Below are positions 1 through 8,904 of a DNA stretch of 31,006 nucleotides, one piece after another. Location: IMG/VR virus record IMGVR_UViG_3300025818_000114, positions 1 through 31,006 of that record; one strand, given 5' to 3'. Position numbers and translations under genes: made by a program. Within the stretch, counting starts at the first letter, position 1, and every line of letters starts with the position of its first letter. The notes under the pieces are model-generated. The model was not told the origin of the DNA, ran no database searches, and saw nothing but the letters and a program-made list of their open reading frames with translations. The stretch is from a virus.

Positions 1-44
1 CTGTTGTTGAACACAACGCTACAGCCGCTAGGAATGAAGACTGA
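1..44 (+). CDS. C-terminal end of an upstream gene (partial)
   Basis: The frame starting at base 3 is open from the window edge and ends in TGA at 42-44, giving a tail that reads VVEHNATAARNED. The stop shares its last base with the ATG of the next gene (TGATG), the same tight coupling seen between most late genes here. Only 13 residues are visible, so no function can be given. By position it would be a tail or virion gene. Confidence 0.5.
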   Translation, partial: VVEHNATAARNED

Positions 45-328
45 TGGCAACGAAGAAAGATCCCAGATTAGCTCGTGCAGGTGTTGCAGGCTATAACAAA
101 CCTAAGAGAACCCCATCCCACCCTAAGAAGTCTCATGTTGTTGTCGCTAAAGTTGGTGACCAAGTAAAGACGATTCGGTTTGGGCAACAGGGTGTTAAAG
201 GCGCTGGTAAAAACCCTACATCCGCTAAAGACAAAGCACGTAAAAAGTCGTTCAAGGCTCGTCATGCCAAGAACATATCTAAAGGTAAAATGTCAGCGGC
301 TTATTGGGCCGATAAGGTGAAGTGGTAA
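44..328 (+). CDS. Small basic conserved phage protein
   Basis: The 94-residue protein is very rich in Lys and Arg with almost no acidic residues. It has a conserved-looking C-terminal block (KSFKARHAKN followed by KMSAAYWADKVKW). Proteins with this ending are, from memory, common in marine podoviruses and cyanophages, where they are annotated as hypothetical or DUF proteins. The high charge suggests nucleic-acid or virion DNA contact, which is inference. The start is fixed by a TGATG overlap with the upstream stop and by an AGGAATGAAG ribosome site. It is the first complete gene before the tail tubular genes and is probably co-expressed with them. Confidence 0.8.
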   Translation: MATKKDPRLARAGVAGYNKPKRTPSHPKKSHVVVAKVGDQVKTIRFGQQGVKGAGKNPTSAKDKARKKSFKARHAKNISKGKMSAAYWADKVKW

Positions 329-702
329 TGGCAATTTCAGCAATCATTCGTTTAATTATGTCTAAAGGCGTACAAGAGGCCACAAAGAAATACGGATCAG
401 CCGCTGTACGTGAAGCTCGTAAGCACATTGATGACTTAATGAAGAAACCTACAGCAGGACAAAACGCTGTTGAGAAGGCTACAAAAAGTCAACGTGCGGC
501 ACGGTCTAAAGTCCGTAAAGCAGTAGTTGGTACTGGAGCCGTTGGTACGGTAGCCGCTGGTGCGGCCTATAAAGCAGGTCAAACTTCGAAAGACAATTCT
601 AAGCGTAAAAACAAAGTTGGCGCACGTACTGCGAATATGCTAAATACGTCTTATCGTGGTAAAGAAGTCTCCCGTACTAATCTTAATAAGCGTAAGAAAT
701 AA
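328..702 (+). CDS. Small basic alanine/lysine-rich protein of the tail module
   Basis: The predicted protein has 124 residues, with a short hydrophobic N-terminus, a Lys/Arg-rich helical middle, a Gly/Ala stretch (VVGTGAVGTVAAGAAY) that could be a short membrane or glycine-zipper segment, and a basic C-terminus. The ATG at 328 is preferred over an in-frame GTG at 322 because it forms a TAATG overlap with the previous stop. It also overlaps the tail tubular A start by one base (TAATG at 700-704). I do not recognise the family. Position and composition suggest a minor virion protein, but that is only inference. Confidence 0.7.
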   Translation: MAISAIIRLIMSKGVQEATKKYGSAAVREARKHIDDLMKKPTAGQNAVEKATKSQRAARSKVRKAVVGTGAVGTVAAGAAYKAGQTSKDNSKRKNKVGARTANMLNTSYRGKEVSRTNLNKRKK

Positions 703-1352
703 TGAACTTCAAAGAACTTGTAAACGCTGTTCTTGTTCGACTACGTGAGCGTGAAGTCGAATCAGTATCTTCTACTGTATACTCAAAGTTGATTGGCGAA
801 CTTGTGAATGACGCTAAGCACGAAGTTGAGAATGCATGGGACTGGTCACATCTAAGAACTACACTCACTACAACAACTGCGGAAGGTATTTTTGCTTACA
901 CTCTGACATCTTCTGGTGACAGGCTAAAAGTGTTGAATGTTGTCAACGACACTAGCAACTGGTACATGACGTACAAATCTGCGGAAGAGTTTACAGATCT
1001 CTACCTAAACTATGATAACGTCACGTCAGGCGCTCCACAGTATTACAGCTTCAACGGCTTAGACGCAAACGATGATACGATTGCTGAAGTCTACCCTAAA
1101 CCTGACGGAGTCTATGAGCTTCGTTTCAACTTAGTGGTTCGACCTTCTAAGCTCGTTAACAACACAGACAAACTGTACGCCCCGTCAGCCCCTATTATTA
1201 TGCTTGCCTATGCCAAGGCCTTAGAAGAGCGTGGAGAGGACGGTGGAGCGTCTCCTGTGGCCGCTTACGCCACTGCAAACAGAATGCTCAATGATGCAAT
1301 TTCATTTGATCAAGAGAAGCACTCTGAAGAGTTAGTGTTTAGGGCTATTTAA
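702..1352 (+). CDS. Tail tubular protein A (T7 gp11-like adaptor/gatekeeper)
   Basis: This 216-residue protein matches the tail tubular protein A family in length (T7 gp11 is about 196 residues), overall character and location directly before tail tubular protein B. In that family the protein forms a dodecameric ring beneath the portal and joins the head to the nozzle. Visible family-like features are a helical N-terminus (NFKELVNAVLVRLRE), a WDWSHLRTT segment, and a C-terminal helical stretch containing IIMLAYAKALEERGEDGG. Both ends use one-base TAATG overlaps with neighbours, so the start is well fixed. It should act in the assembled virion. Identity is from recalled family features, not alignment. 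Confidence 0.85.
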   Translation: MNFKELVNAVLVRLREREVESVSSTVYSKLIGELVNDAKHEVENAWDWSHLRTTLTTTTAEGIFAYTLTSSGDRLKVLNVVNDTSNWYMTYKSAEEFTDLYLNYDNVTSGAPQYYSFNGLDANDDTIAEVYPKPDGVYELRFNLVVRPSKLVNNTDKLYAPSAPIIMLAYAKALEERGEDGGASPVAAYATANRMLNDAISFDQEKHSEELVFRAI

Positions 1353-2887
1353 TGGCTAGTCAATTACGTCCAATCACACTTGCCGCCCCCGGCTTTTTCG
1401 GGCTGAATACACAAGAGTCTGGTATTACACTGGCCTCTGGTTTTGCGTTAGAGGCTAAGAACTGTATCATTGATAAGTTCGGTAGGATCGGTGCTAGGAA
1501 GGGTTGGACACCGTTGTCAGGTACTTCCGTCAGTATGACTGGGCAAGTTAGGGCTATTGCAGAACACGTTGAATCATCTGGTAATCTGCGTATCTTGTTC
1601 ACCGCTGATAACAAACTCTGGCGTTTAGACGGCAGTGATGACCCGGAAGAGGTACTCCCACAGTCTGGCACAGCGATCAACATCACTGAAGACGATTGGC
1701 AGATTATCAGCTACAACAACAAAGCATTGTTTGTTCAGCAAGATCATACAATGGTGTACTATGATGACACAACAGGCACGTATTATGAACTTACTGCCGC
1801 ACCTGCATCGACGACACCATCCTGTGGTGCGGCCTGCTTTAACCGGGTATGGGTTGCTGATGACTATACCGTCTACTGGTCTAAGATCTTAGAGCCTACC
1901 ACCTTCACAGGGACCGGTACAGGCTATATCAATATTCGTGAAGTCTTCGGTGAAGACGACAAAGTTACAGCGGTTACACAGTACAACAATCGATTGGTGA
2001 TCTTTGGGAATAGAAACATTGCACTCTTTGCTGGCGGGGAAGACCCTACCGGTGAAGGGTTTAGAATGGTTGACCACATCACTGGTGTAGGCTGTATCGC
2101 TCGTGATAGTGTACAGTCTATCGGCACAGAGGTGGTGTTCTTAGCCGCTGATGGTGTTAGGGCATTAGGTCGTACAATTCAAGAGACTTCAGCACCTATG
2201 CGGGATATCTCAAAGAATGTTAGAGACGATATTGTAAGCTTTGCAACCTCTGAGCCTAAAACACGAATCAAGTCTATTTATTCACCGAATGATGCATTCT
2301 ATTTACTGTCATTCCCTTCAGCTAACCTGACCTATGTGTTTGATGTTAGAGCGCCATTGCAGGACGGTTCATTTCGAGTTACTAAATGGACCAATATCAA
2401 CCCAACAGCGTTTGCATTGACACGTAGTAATACTCTACTTCTAGGTCAAGAAGGCTATGTAGGTCAGTACGGTAACTATGCCGACAACGGTACAGCTTAT
2501 AGTCTAGTTTACTTTACCAACTACTTTGACTTCGACAGCCCAACAACTGAGAAGCTGTTAAAGAAAATGAGACTGGCTATCTTAGGTGGTGTTGGTCAGG
2601 TAGCCCTGCTGAAGTATGCGTTTGATTACGGTACAGACTATGAGTTCCGTCAGTTTAATTTGTCATCTGGGGAAACCTATGAATACAACGTCGATCAGTA
2701 TTTTTCAGATGACGGAGATGACAATGAAGCTGAATACACCTCCGGTCAGATTCTAGATAACATTTCAATCAACGTGGGTGGTAGAGGTGCTGTCGTGCAG
2801 ATCGGTATTGAATCCACAATTAACGGCGGATCGTTGTCGATACAGAAAATGGACATATTCGCTAAAACAGGTAAACTGGTGACGTAG
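1352..2887 (+). CDS. Tail tubular protein B (T7 gp12-like nozzle)
   Basis: The 511-residue, beta-rich protein begins with the pattern typical of podovirus nozzle proteins: an early LAAPGFFGLNTQES segment, then ALEAKNCIIDKFGRIGARKGW. It follows tail tubular A, as in T7-like phages. The nozzle forms a hexamer at the tail tip and is the conduit for DNA exit, with attachment sites for fibres. At 511 residues it is shorter than T7 gp12 (about 794) but similar to many marine podovirus versions. Its stop (TAG, 2885-2887) directly abuts the next ATG. No truncation is evident. Confidence 0.85.
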   Translation: MASQLRPITLAAPGFFGLNTQESGITLASGFALEAKNCIIDKFGRIGARKGWTPLSGTSVSMTGQVRAIAEHVESSGNLRILFTADNKLWRLDGSDDPEEVLPQSGTAINITEDDWQIISYNNKALFVQQDHTMVYYDDTTGTYYELTAAPASTTPSCGAACFNRVWVADDYTVYWSKILEPTTFTGTGTGYINIREVFGEDDKVTAVTQYNNRLVIFGNRNIALFAGGEDPTGEGFRMVDHITGVGCIARDSVQSIGTEVVFLAADGVRALGRTIQETSAPMRDISKNVRDDIVSFATSEPKTRIKSIYSPNDAFYLLSFPSANLTYVFDVRAPLQDGSFRVTKWTNINPTAFALTRSNTLLLGQEGYVGQYGNYADNGTAYSLVYFTNYFDFDSPTTEKLLKKMRLAILGGVGQVALLKYAFDYGTDYEFRQFNLSSGETYEYNVDQYFSDDGDDNEAEYTSGQILDNISINVGGRGAVVQIGIESTINGGSLSIQKMDIFAKTGKLVT

Positions 2888-3337
2888 ATGGGAAACTATA
2901 CAAAGAATACAAATTTTACAGATAAAGATGCTCTAACACCCGGAAACATCAATAAGAAAGTTAAAGGGTCGGAGTTGGATGCAGAGTTTGATGAGATTGC
3001 ATCTAAGTTTACAGAGAAGGCTGATTTAGCCGCTCCAACCTTTACAGGCAACGCCAGAGCCGAGACACAACCCTCTGGCACAGCAGATAAAACAATAGCC
3101 ACCACAGCCTTTGTAGCGGCGGGGTTTGCACCCTTAGTAGATGCCGCTTTAACTGGAACTCCGACAGCCCCTACAGCGGCCACAGCGGACGATAGCACTA
3201 CAATTGCAACAACTGCCTATGTTAAGCAAGAGATTGACGCTATCCCTGCGGTAGCCTACGCATCTGAATCGACTGCTGGAACAGTACGTATCTATGTAGA
3301 CGGCAGTAACAATCTCCAGATTTATACGCAGGATTAA
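2888..3337 (+). CDS. Short tail-fibre-like protein with ATTAFV repeats
   Basis: The 149-residue protein carries two imperfect copies of a motif common in phage tail fibres: a Pro-Thr-rich stretch followed by a Thr-rich TIATTA(F/Y)V segment (KTIATTAFV near residue 68, TTIATTAYV near residue 103). The N-terminus (NYTKNTNFTDKDALTPGNINKK) resembles the head-proximal part of fibre or collar proteins that anchor to the nozzle. It lies directly after the nozzle gene with no gap. A role as a short fibre, fibre adaptor or tail appendage is likely, but receptor binding cannot be shown. The C-terminus (VRIYVDGSNNLQIY) looks like a short beta strand end. Confidence 0.65.
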   Translation: MGNYTKNTNFTDKDALTPGNINKKVKGSELDAEFDEIASKFTEKADLAAPTFTGNARAETQPSGTADKTIATTAFVAAGFAPLVDAALTGTPTAPTAATADDSTTIATTAYVKQEIDAIPAVAYASESTAGTVRIYVDGSNNLQIYTQD

Positions 3338-3339
3338 TC

Positions 3340-3795
3340 ATGGCAATTGCGCTTAATGGTACATCTTTTGAATGGTATGAAAAGTCTATCCTACTGAATG
3401 GAACGGAAGTTGCAGGAAAGAACAATCCCAGAGATGTATACCTCAATGGTACAAAGGTGATGGGTTTAAGTGGGTTTTCTAATGAAACAACTTTAATGAG
3501 TGGTGGATTAGCACCAGACTCTGCAAACTTTGAAAACAACCAAGTACCGCAACTAGCGGCATTAATTGGATCTGCATTCTTTTCAGGGGGTTATACTCAA
3601 GGGCCGGGAAAGGATACGACTTACACAGTCTATGTTAAAGAAGGTTACCGGGTGGTTTCTAGCGATGGGACTTTTACCGGTACTGCATCACCGGGGACGC
3701 AAGTTAGATTTTATGAGGGACACTCAGTGACAGGAATCAATACATCACACAATGGCGGCACATCATTTACCGTCAGAAGAGACAACGGAGTTTAA
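3340..3795 (+). CDS. Unknown small beta-rich protein of the tail module
   Basis: The 151-residue protein has three LNGT motifs in its first 40 residues (ALNGTSF, LLNGTEV, YLNGTKV), suggesting a short beta-repeat. A Gly/Ser/Thr-rich C-terminal half ends in GTSFTVRRDNGV. It starts two bases after the preceding stop, with an AGGA ribosome site. I do not recognise a family. Its place between a fibre-like gene and the internal virion proteins, plus its composition, suggests a tail appendage or fibre-tip component, but no direct evidence supports this. Confidence 0.7.
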   Translation: MAIALNGTSFEWYEKSILLNGTEVAGKNNPRDVYLNGTKVMGLSGFSNETTLMSGGLAPDSANFENNQVPQLAALIGSAFFSGGYTQGPGKDTTYTVYVKEGYRVVSSDGTFTGTASPGTQVRFYEGHSVTGINTSHNGGTSFTVRRDNGV

Positions 3796-3797
3796 CG

Positions 3798-4688
3798 ATG
3801 TGGGGAGCAGTAGCAGGAGCCGCCCTTAGTGCATACGGGTCATACCGTAGCTCTAAAGCACAGCAGGCTGGTATAGATCGTCAGATAGCGGCAGAGCGTG
3901 AAAACCGTGCGGCGGCTGAAGAGGCGGCTAAGTTTCGTCCGGTAGGCTTTACAAGCCCTTACGGTACGATGCGGACAGAGGTCGATGCTGAAGGGCGTCT
4001 AACTGATGTCGGGTTTGACTTAGATCCTCGATTCCAACAACGTGCTGACATCTATGCAGGCATGGGTGAGCAGATGCTGGGTGGCATCGACATTGACCCT
4101 ATGGCGGCGGCAGAGGCTCGTACAGCCCGCTTAGAAGCCTTGTCACAGCCCGGTCGTGAGTTAGCGCAGGAACGTATGTTTAGCGGCTTAGCTTCTAAAG
4201 GCTTAACAGGTCTTGGAGTTGACATGGGCTACGGGGGTGCGGCTAATCCTTATGCAATGGCGCTGATGCAGGCTCAAGAGGCTCAGAGAGCCAGAACAGC
4301 CGCTGAAAGCTATGACGTTGCACGTTCGGATATCTCTAGAGACTTGTTGCTAGCTCAAACACTGTTCGGACAAGAGCAAGACATTTACGGCCTTGGGCGC
4401 TCTGAGATGGATTATGGCCTAGCTTTGGCTGAGCAAGAAAGAGCGGCACGATTAACCGCCGCAGGTCGATCAGCAGACTCTGCATCAGCTATCGCACGTA
4501 TGCAGGCACAGTCTGGTAATGTCGCCGCAGGCCGTACAGAGGCGCTTCTTAGCTCTTTAGGTCAGCTTGGCGGTAAAGCCTATGATGCAGGGTTGTTTAG
4601 TGGTAAAGTCGATTACAGTCAGCCTTACTACTATGCACCAACCACAGGATTTGACAATCCTAACTCAGCATACTACGGTGAACTATAA
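3798..4688 (+). CDS. Internal virion / ejection protein candidate (T7 gp14-like position)
   Basis: The 296-residue protein opens with a small-residue hydrophobic segment (WGAVAGAALSAYGSY, residues 2-16) followed by a long Ala/Glu/Arg/Gln-rich helical region, a Gly-rich part near residues 125-150, and a Tyr-rich C-terminus. This architecture and the gene order (nozzle, small genes, then three long Ala-rich proteins) match ejection proteins of short-tailed phages, which leave the capsid first and form a channel across the cell envelope. It has a GGAG ribosome site at about 3785, and its stop overlaps the next ATG by one base. Function is inferred from context and composition. Confidence 0.65.
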   Translation: MWGAVAGAALSAYGSYRSSKAQQAGIDRQIAAERENRAAAEEAAKFRPVGFTSPYGTMRTEVDAEGRLTDVGFDLDPRFQQRADIYAGMGEQMLGGIDIDPMAAAEARTARLEALSQPGRELAQERMFSGLASKGLTGLGVDMGYGGAANPYAMALMQAQEAQRARTAAESYDVARSDISRDLLLAQTLFGQEQDIYGLGRSEMDYGLALAEQERAARLTAAGRSADSASAIARMQAQSGNVAAGRTEALLSSLGQLGGKAYDAGLFSGKVDYSQPYYYAPTTGFDNPNSAYYGEL

Positions 4689-6448
4689 TGGCAGAATCAC
4701 AAATCTTAGGATTGTTTGCATCACCACAGATGGTGGAAGATGCAGTACGGCAAGAGATCCGTCAGCAAGCCCCTCAGTTTGACTCAGCACCTAATCAGCG
4801 GTTGTTTACAAACATCGCACAGGCTGGTGCGGCCTTTGACCCACGTGTACAGCGAGCTAGACAACAGCAGGAAGTCGCACGAGGTGTTAGCGGAGAGTTT
4901 GGTACATCTCAGTATTACCGTGACATGGCTGAGCAGTTCCGTCAGCGTGGTATGCTACAGTCTGCAATAGTCGCCGCAGATAAGGCCAAACAATTAGATA
5001 AAGACTTGATGGATGCGGCAAAGCTAAAATATGGTGCGATCAGCTTTGTACAGTATGGAAGCAAGGTTCCAGAGATTCGCCGATTAGTGATGCAAATTGA
5101 AGCAACTAAAGACCCTGCCGTTAAGATTGCTTTAGAGCGAGAATTAACTAACATCATGAAGCAGGGAGCTAAAGAGGTTTCTGAGCGGGAAGCAATGGAG
5201 GCAGGAGCCGCTAAGCAGGCTGAGCTTGATGAAATCCGTATAGGCAATACCAGAGCTGACCTTCAAGAGAGATTTGAAAAGGTCAACAATGCTTCAGAAG
5301 CTGTGTTGTCATTGCAGAACAATATTGAAAGTGCTGTAGACAATAACGAAATCTTTACAGGGCCTCTTGCTAAAATCAAAGAAAATATATACTCATTAGC
5401 ACAATCGTTTGGTTTAACAAGCGAAGAAACTAACCGCATGGTAGAAAATACTCAGTTAGCTGAGTCTATCATCGGACAGGCATTGTTAGAGCAAATCAAA
5501 ACCCTTGGTACAAACCCGTCTAACGCTGACCGTGAGTTCTTAGCTAAGACGCTACCAACAGTTCTCAACAGCCCCGGCGGTATTAAAAAGATTATCGAAT
5601 ACATGCGTATCCGTGCCAATAAAGCTCGTGAAGACGCTGAAGCTAGGCTAACGTACTTCCAAACACCGGATAAAGAAGGTAAGCGTAGAACAGATTTACT
5701 TGGGTATCAATCAGCGGCAACGAAAGAACTTGCTGAATTTTTCCGTGCCAATGATGTTAAAGGCTCGACAGAACCCGGTAAAATTGATCCGACAATTGAC
5801 AAGAGCTTTAGAGTTGAGTCGAAGCATCAGGGAGATGATACTGCAAAGAAGACCTCTCAAGTAGAGACTGCTGAACAGGCTCTAACAGCTATCGATCAAA
5901 GCCCTGTCACTCAACAGGATTCGGACAATCTACAGTCTGTGCGTGACCAACGTGACCAAGCCTCCCAAGCACCTGCGGTGACACCCGGTGAAACTGTAGA
6001 AACTAGGCCTACTGGTGAAGAACCTCCGATGGCTAGGGTAGCTCCGCAGACTGAGCAAGAAGTAGTAGCACGGATTCAACAGATTGACGCAGACTTAACC
6101 GGTGCGTCTGATCTATTGCCTGTAGAACGCCGTCAACTAACGGATGAGCGTACCAGATTAGCTGAACAGTACAATCGAGGTGTACAGCAACGTGATGCTG
6201 TGATTGATACAATGGTGTTAGCACAAATGGGTACGTTTGCCTCACCTCTTATTGGTCAGATTTCAGCACCTATGCCAGAAAGTCAAAAGAGAATGCGACT
6301 AGAAGCCATGCCACGCTCTCGTAAACTTATTATTGTAGAGAACATGCTAAGAACCAAGGCCAACAAAGAAGGTCAATTAAGCCCTGCTGAGCAAAACCTG
6401 CTCAGGGCTGTTCGTGACGAACTACGTCAATTAGGAGCTGGACAGTGA
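4688..6448 (+). CDS. Internal virion protein candidate, coiled coil (T7 gp15-like position)
   Basis: The 586-residue protein is mostly helical with high Gln, Ala, Glu and Arg. It has long stretches likely to be coiled coil (roughly residues 60-330 and 470-580) and a polar linker near residues 370-470 rich in Gln, Asp, Thr and Pro. In T7-like phages the second internal core protein is similarly large and helical and is ejected into the host. The start overlaps the upstream stop by one base (TAATG), and the end overlaps the next gene by four bases (GTGA). No catalytic motif was found. The role is inferred from position and composition. Confidence 0.65.
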   Translation: MAESQILGLFASPQMVEDAVRQEIRQQAPQFDSAPNQRLFTNIAQAGAAFDPRVQRARQQQEVARGVSGEFGTSQYYRDMAEQFRQRGMLQSAIVAADKAKQLDKDLMDAAKLKYGAISFVQYGSKVPEIRRLVMQIEATKDPAVKIALERELTNIMKQGAKEVSEREAMEAGAAKQAELDEIRIGNTRADLQERFEKVNNASEAVLSLQNNIESAVDNNEIFTGPLAKIKENIYSLAQSFGLTSEETNRMVENTQLAESIIGQALLEQIKTLGTNPSNADREFLAKTLPTVLNSPGGIKKIIEYMRIRANKAREDAEARLTYFQTPDKEGKRRTDLLGYQSAATKELAEFFRANDVKGSTEPGKIDPTIDKSFRVESKHQGDDTAKKTSQVETAEQALTAIDQSPVTQQDSDNLQSVRDQRDQASQAPAVTPGETVETRPTGEEPPMARVAPQTEQEVVARIQQIDADLTGASDLLPVERRQLTDERTRLAEQYNRGVQQRDAVIDTMVLAQMGTFASPLIGQISAPMPESQKRMRLEAMPRSRKLIIVENMLRTKANKEGQLSPAEQNLLRAVRDELRQLGAGQ

Positions 6449-8667
6449 CAGAAGCAGAATACAGAGAACTAATGGGCTTGTATGGCCCTGATCGCAACCG
6501 TGAAAAGAAGCGTAAGAAAGCTGTAGAGCAAGCAACCATACAATCTTCAAGTATCACTGATGTCTTTGCATCAGCGGCTAAAGAGATCCTCGATGACGCT
6601 GGGCAGTATATTTCTAAAAGCCCTTTTGGTCGTGGAGGTATGTTAGATGTCAGTAAGTATGTTGACACCCGACCAGCGATTACCGGATTGCAGGCATTAC
6701 AAAGTGGTGTTGCAGGCTTAGTATCTACCCCACGTGAAATACCACGTCTAGCTGAAGCTGGGTATGAATATGCGACAGGGGAAGATGTAGACTTTGATGT
6801 TCTTGCCGGTACAGGCTTCCCTACATACCAAGAAGCTGGCGAATTTATGAGTGGCTACACAGGCCTACCTACACAGCTAAGAGAAGATGCCAGTACCGCA
6901 GAGAAGGCGATGTACTACGGTATTGAATCATTGCCTATGTTTGGTGGAGGCGGTCTACGTAATACGATTATGCGTACTGCACAGGGTTCTGCCGCAGGTT
7001 TCGGTGCTGAAGTCAACCCAGTGTTAGGTATGGCAATTGGAGCCTCTCCTGAACTTCCTCTCACACCTAGTCTTCCCGGTGCATCCCGGAAAGGTTTTAA
7101 AGAAACCCGTATAGATGCACTTGACTCTGACGCACAGAGACTTGCTGAACAGTCTCTAACAGACTTTGGAATCGAAGAGACACGTGGACAGATCTTATAC
7201 CGTCAGGCGTTAGCAGAAACAAACCCACGCCGCAGGACAACAAAGCTTGCAGAGGCTGAACGTGTTCTAGGCTTAGAAGAAGCAGGTCGTCGTGTTGATG
7301 CCCGGAAGCTTAGCCCCGGTGTACGGTCTAACGTCGAGCTTTGGAAAGACGCTGACATCAAACAAGCGAAGCAGATCGAAGACGCTATGCGTAAGATTGT
7401 TGGAGCCGCTGAAGGGCGTAAGAAGCCTGCTGAAGTCAGCCGTAGACTAGCAACTATTTATAATGGTTGGTCTAAGAAGCGTATGAAGGCGCTACGTGAT
7501 GCTAACAAGGCAGACTTTGATTCGCTAGATCCATCAATCCGTTTTGACTTAGAATTTCTGTTACCAGAGATTGACACTCTAATTGATAAGTATGGTCTCC
7601 GGGTCAGAGTAAATCAAGCCCCAGCAAACACTATCCTAAAGATCAGAGAGCAGATCCTCAGTGAGAAAGGAAAACTTCGTCAGTTAAGCCCTAGCGAATA
7701 TCAGACTATCTTAGCTGAGTTAGGGGATATTGCTTGGTCAGGTCGTATTCCGGGTGTTGCAGACTTAGATCCTGGGGTTGCTAAAACTGTCGCAGGACAG
7801 ATGCAACGGATCATGAAACGTGGTCTGGACTCTATGGCTGAAGCAGACGTTCCCGATGCAAAGAAGCTGAAAGATGTACGAGATCGTGTTGCAGGCCGGT
7901 TTGCCGCATTAGAGGACGAAACTAGCGGACCGCTAATGGAGTTCTTTAAGTTTGATGCATCTGCACGTACACCAACAGAGATTGTTGAAGCCTTGGAATA
8001 CTCAGCCACAGATCCTGACAAGATTCGAATCTTCGCCAGTCTGATTCAGCAAGAGCATCCTTCTTTATGGCCTGAAGTTAAGCAGGCTCTGTTTAACCGT
8101 GAGATGCGTAAATTATCAGACTCTGAAGGAAACTTAGATATCATCAAGCTTCGGCAGGCAAAAGAAACTCTAATGGAGAATGAACTGTTGTTTGGTGACA
8201 GCAGTGCATCACAAGGTTTAGAAGAGATGGACCGCCTGTTCACTATGATGGAGGGTATCTTTAAGCGTATTGACCCGGCTGATCTGTCTGCCACTGATCT
8301 GTATAAAACGATGAAGCTAGGCAGTGAGATTGGCGGATCGTTAGGTGGCCCTAAAGCACGTTACGTGTCTGAAGCGGCTACAAAACTTGCAATGCTCGCT
8401 AAAGGTGGAAGACTGCCGGTAGAAGCGGCGGCAGAGTTTGCAACAAACACTAAAGCACGTAAGGTCATGGTTAAAATCCTGAAGGGCGATGCGGCTACGC
8501 TGACACCGGCAGAGATGGGTATCTTGAAGAACATCGTGAGATTAGGTAAGATCCAGACCTTTGCAAGCTTACCATCGATCTACTTCGGTCGTGACGAAGA
8601 CGCTAAGCAAAGCATCGAAGATGCAACCAAAGCTGTGCAGGGAATGTTCAGCGGAACTAACGAATAA
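6445..8667 (+). CDS. Large internal virion protein candidate (T7 gp16-like position)
   Basis: This is the longest protein in the window at 740 residues and the last of the three internal-virion candidates. The start is a GTG in a GTGA overlap with the previous stop, with a TAGGAG ribosome site a few bases before it. The N-terminal 25 residues are highly charged. A Gly/Pro-rich middle (about residues 90-200) is followed by a long helical Lys/Arg/Glu-rich part. I see no lytic transglycosylase motif of the kind at the N-terminus of T7 gp16, and it is about half that length. A DNA-ejection role is inferred. The hairpin at 8666-8688 follows at once. Confidence 0.65.
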   Translation: MTEAEYRELMGLYGPDRNREKKRKKAVEQATIQSSSITDVFASAAKEILDDAGQYISKSPFGRGGMLDVSKYVDTRPAITGLQALQSGVAGLVSTPREIPRLAEAGYEYATGEDVDFDVLAGTGFPTYQEAGEFMSGYTGLPTQLREDASTAEKAMYYGIESLPMFGGGGLRNTIMRTAQGSAAGFGAEVNPVLGMAIGASPELPLTPSLPGASRKGFKETRIDALDSDAQRLAEQSLTDFGIEETRGQILYRQALAETNPRRRTTKLAEAERVLGLEEAGRRVDARKLSPGVRSNVELWKDADIKQAKQIEDAMRKIVGAAEGRKKPAEVSRRLATIYNGWSKKRMKALRDANKADFDSLDPSIRFDLEFLLPEIDTLIDKYGLRVRVNQAPANTILKIREQILSEKGKLRQLSPSEYQTILAELGDIAWSGRIPGVADLDPGVAKTVAGQMQRIMKRGLDSMAEADVPDAKKLKDVRDRVAGRFAALEDETSGPLMEFFKFDASARTPTEIVEALEYSATDPDKIRIFASLIQQEHPSLWPEVKQALFNREMRKLSDSEGNLDIIKLRQAKETLMENELLFGDSSASQGLEEMDRLFTMMEGIFKRIDPADLSATDLYKTMKLGSEIGGSLGGPKARYVSEAATKLAMLAKGGRLPVEAAAEFATNTKARKVMVKILKGDAATLTPAEMGILKNIVRLGKIQTFASLPSIYFGRDEDAKQSIEDATKAVQGMFSGTNE

Positions 8668-8688
8668 AAAAGCCCCTGCATAGGGGCT
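8666..8688 (-). terminator. Intrinsic terminator of the leftward operon
   Basis: AGCCCC at 8671-8676 pairs perfectly with GGGGCT at 8683-8688 around a six-base loop. Read on the minus strand, the stem is followed by a run of six T (8671-8666), the classic intrinsic terminator. It lies where the rightward virion genes and the leftward nrd operon converge. On the plus strand there is no T tract after the stem, so termination should mainly act on leftward transcripts. Confidence 0.85.
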
Positions 8689-8718
8689 AAGATCTCACTG
8701 GAGAGATTCTGTTAGAGT

Positions 8719-8904
8719 CTACTCAAATGCTTCAAAAACATCCCCGATCATAATCTTAACAAAGGGGATATTGATTACAAACCCATCAAAAAAGAATACC
8801 TGTGCCTCGTCGATGTCCTGATCTTGTTTCCAACCTAGCACTGGTTGGCTCTGTACCGTCTCTATCGACAGCCCGAATACATGATGAAACCTTGCCGCTA
8901 CCAT
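8719..8904 (-). CDS. Small unknown protein after nrdB
   Basis: The 61-residue protein is the last gene of the leftward operon. The ATG at 8904 is preferred over a TTG at 8910 because it gives an ATGGTAG overlap with the nrdB stop and lies about ten bases after a GGAG ribosome site. The C-terminal half is rich in Phe, Val, Ile and Asp (FFFDGFVINIPFVKIMIGDVF), likely a small beta sheet. I see no glutaredoxin-type CxxC and no other motif. Co-transcription with nrdB suggests nucleotide metabolism or takeover, but the function is unknown. Confidence 0.65.
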   Translation of the reverse strand: MVAARFHHVFGLSIETVQSQPVLGWKQDQDIDEAQVFFFDGFVINIPFVKIMIGDVFEAFE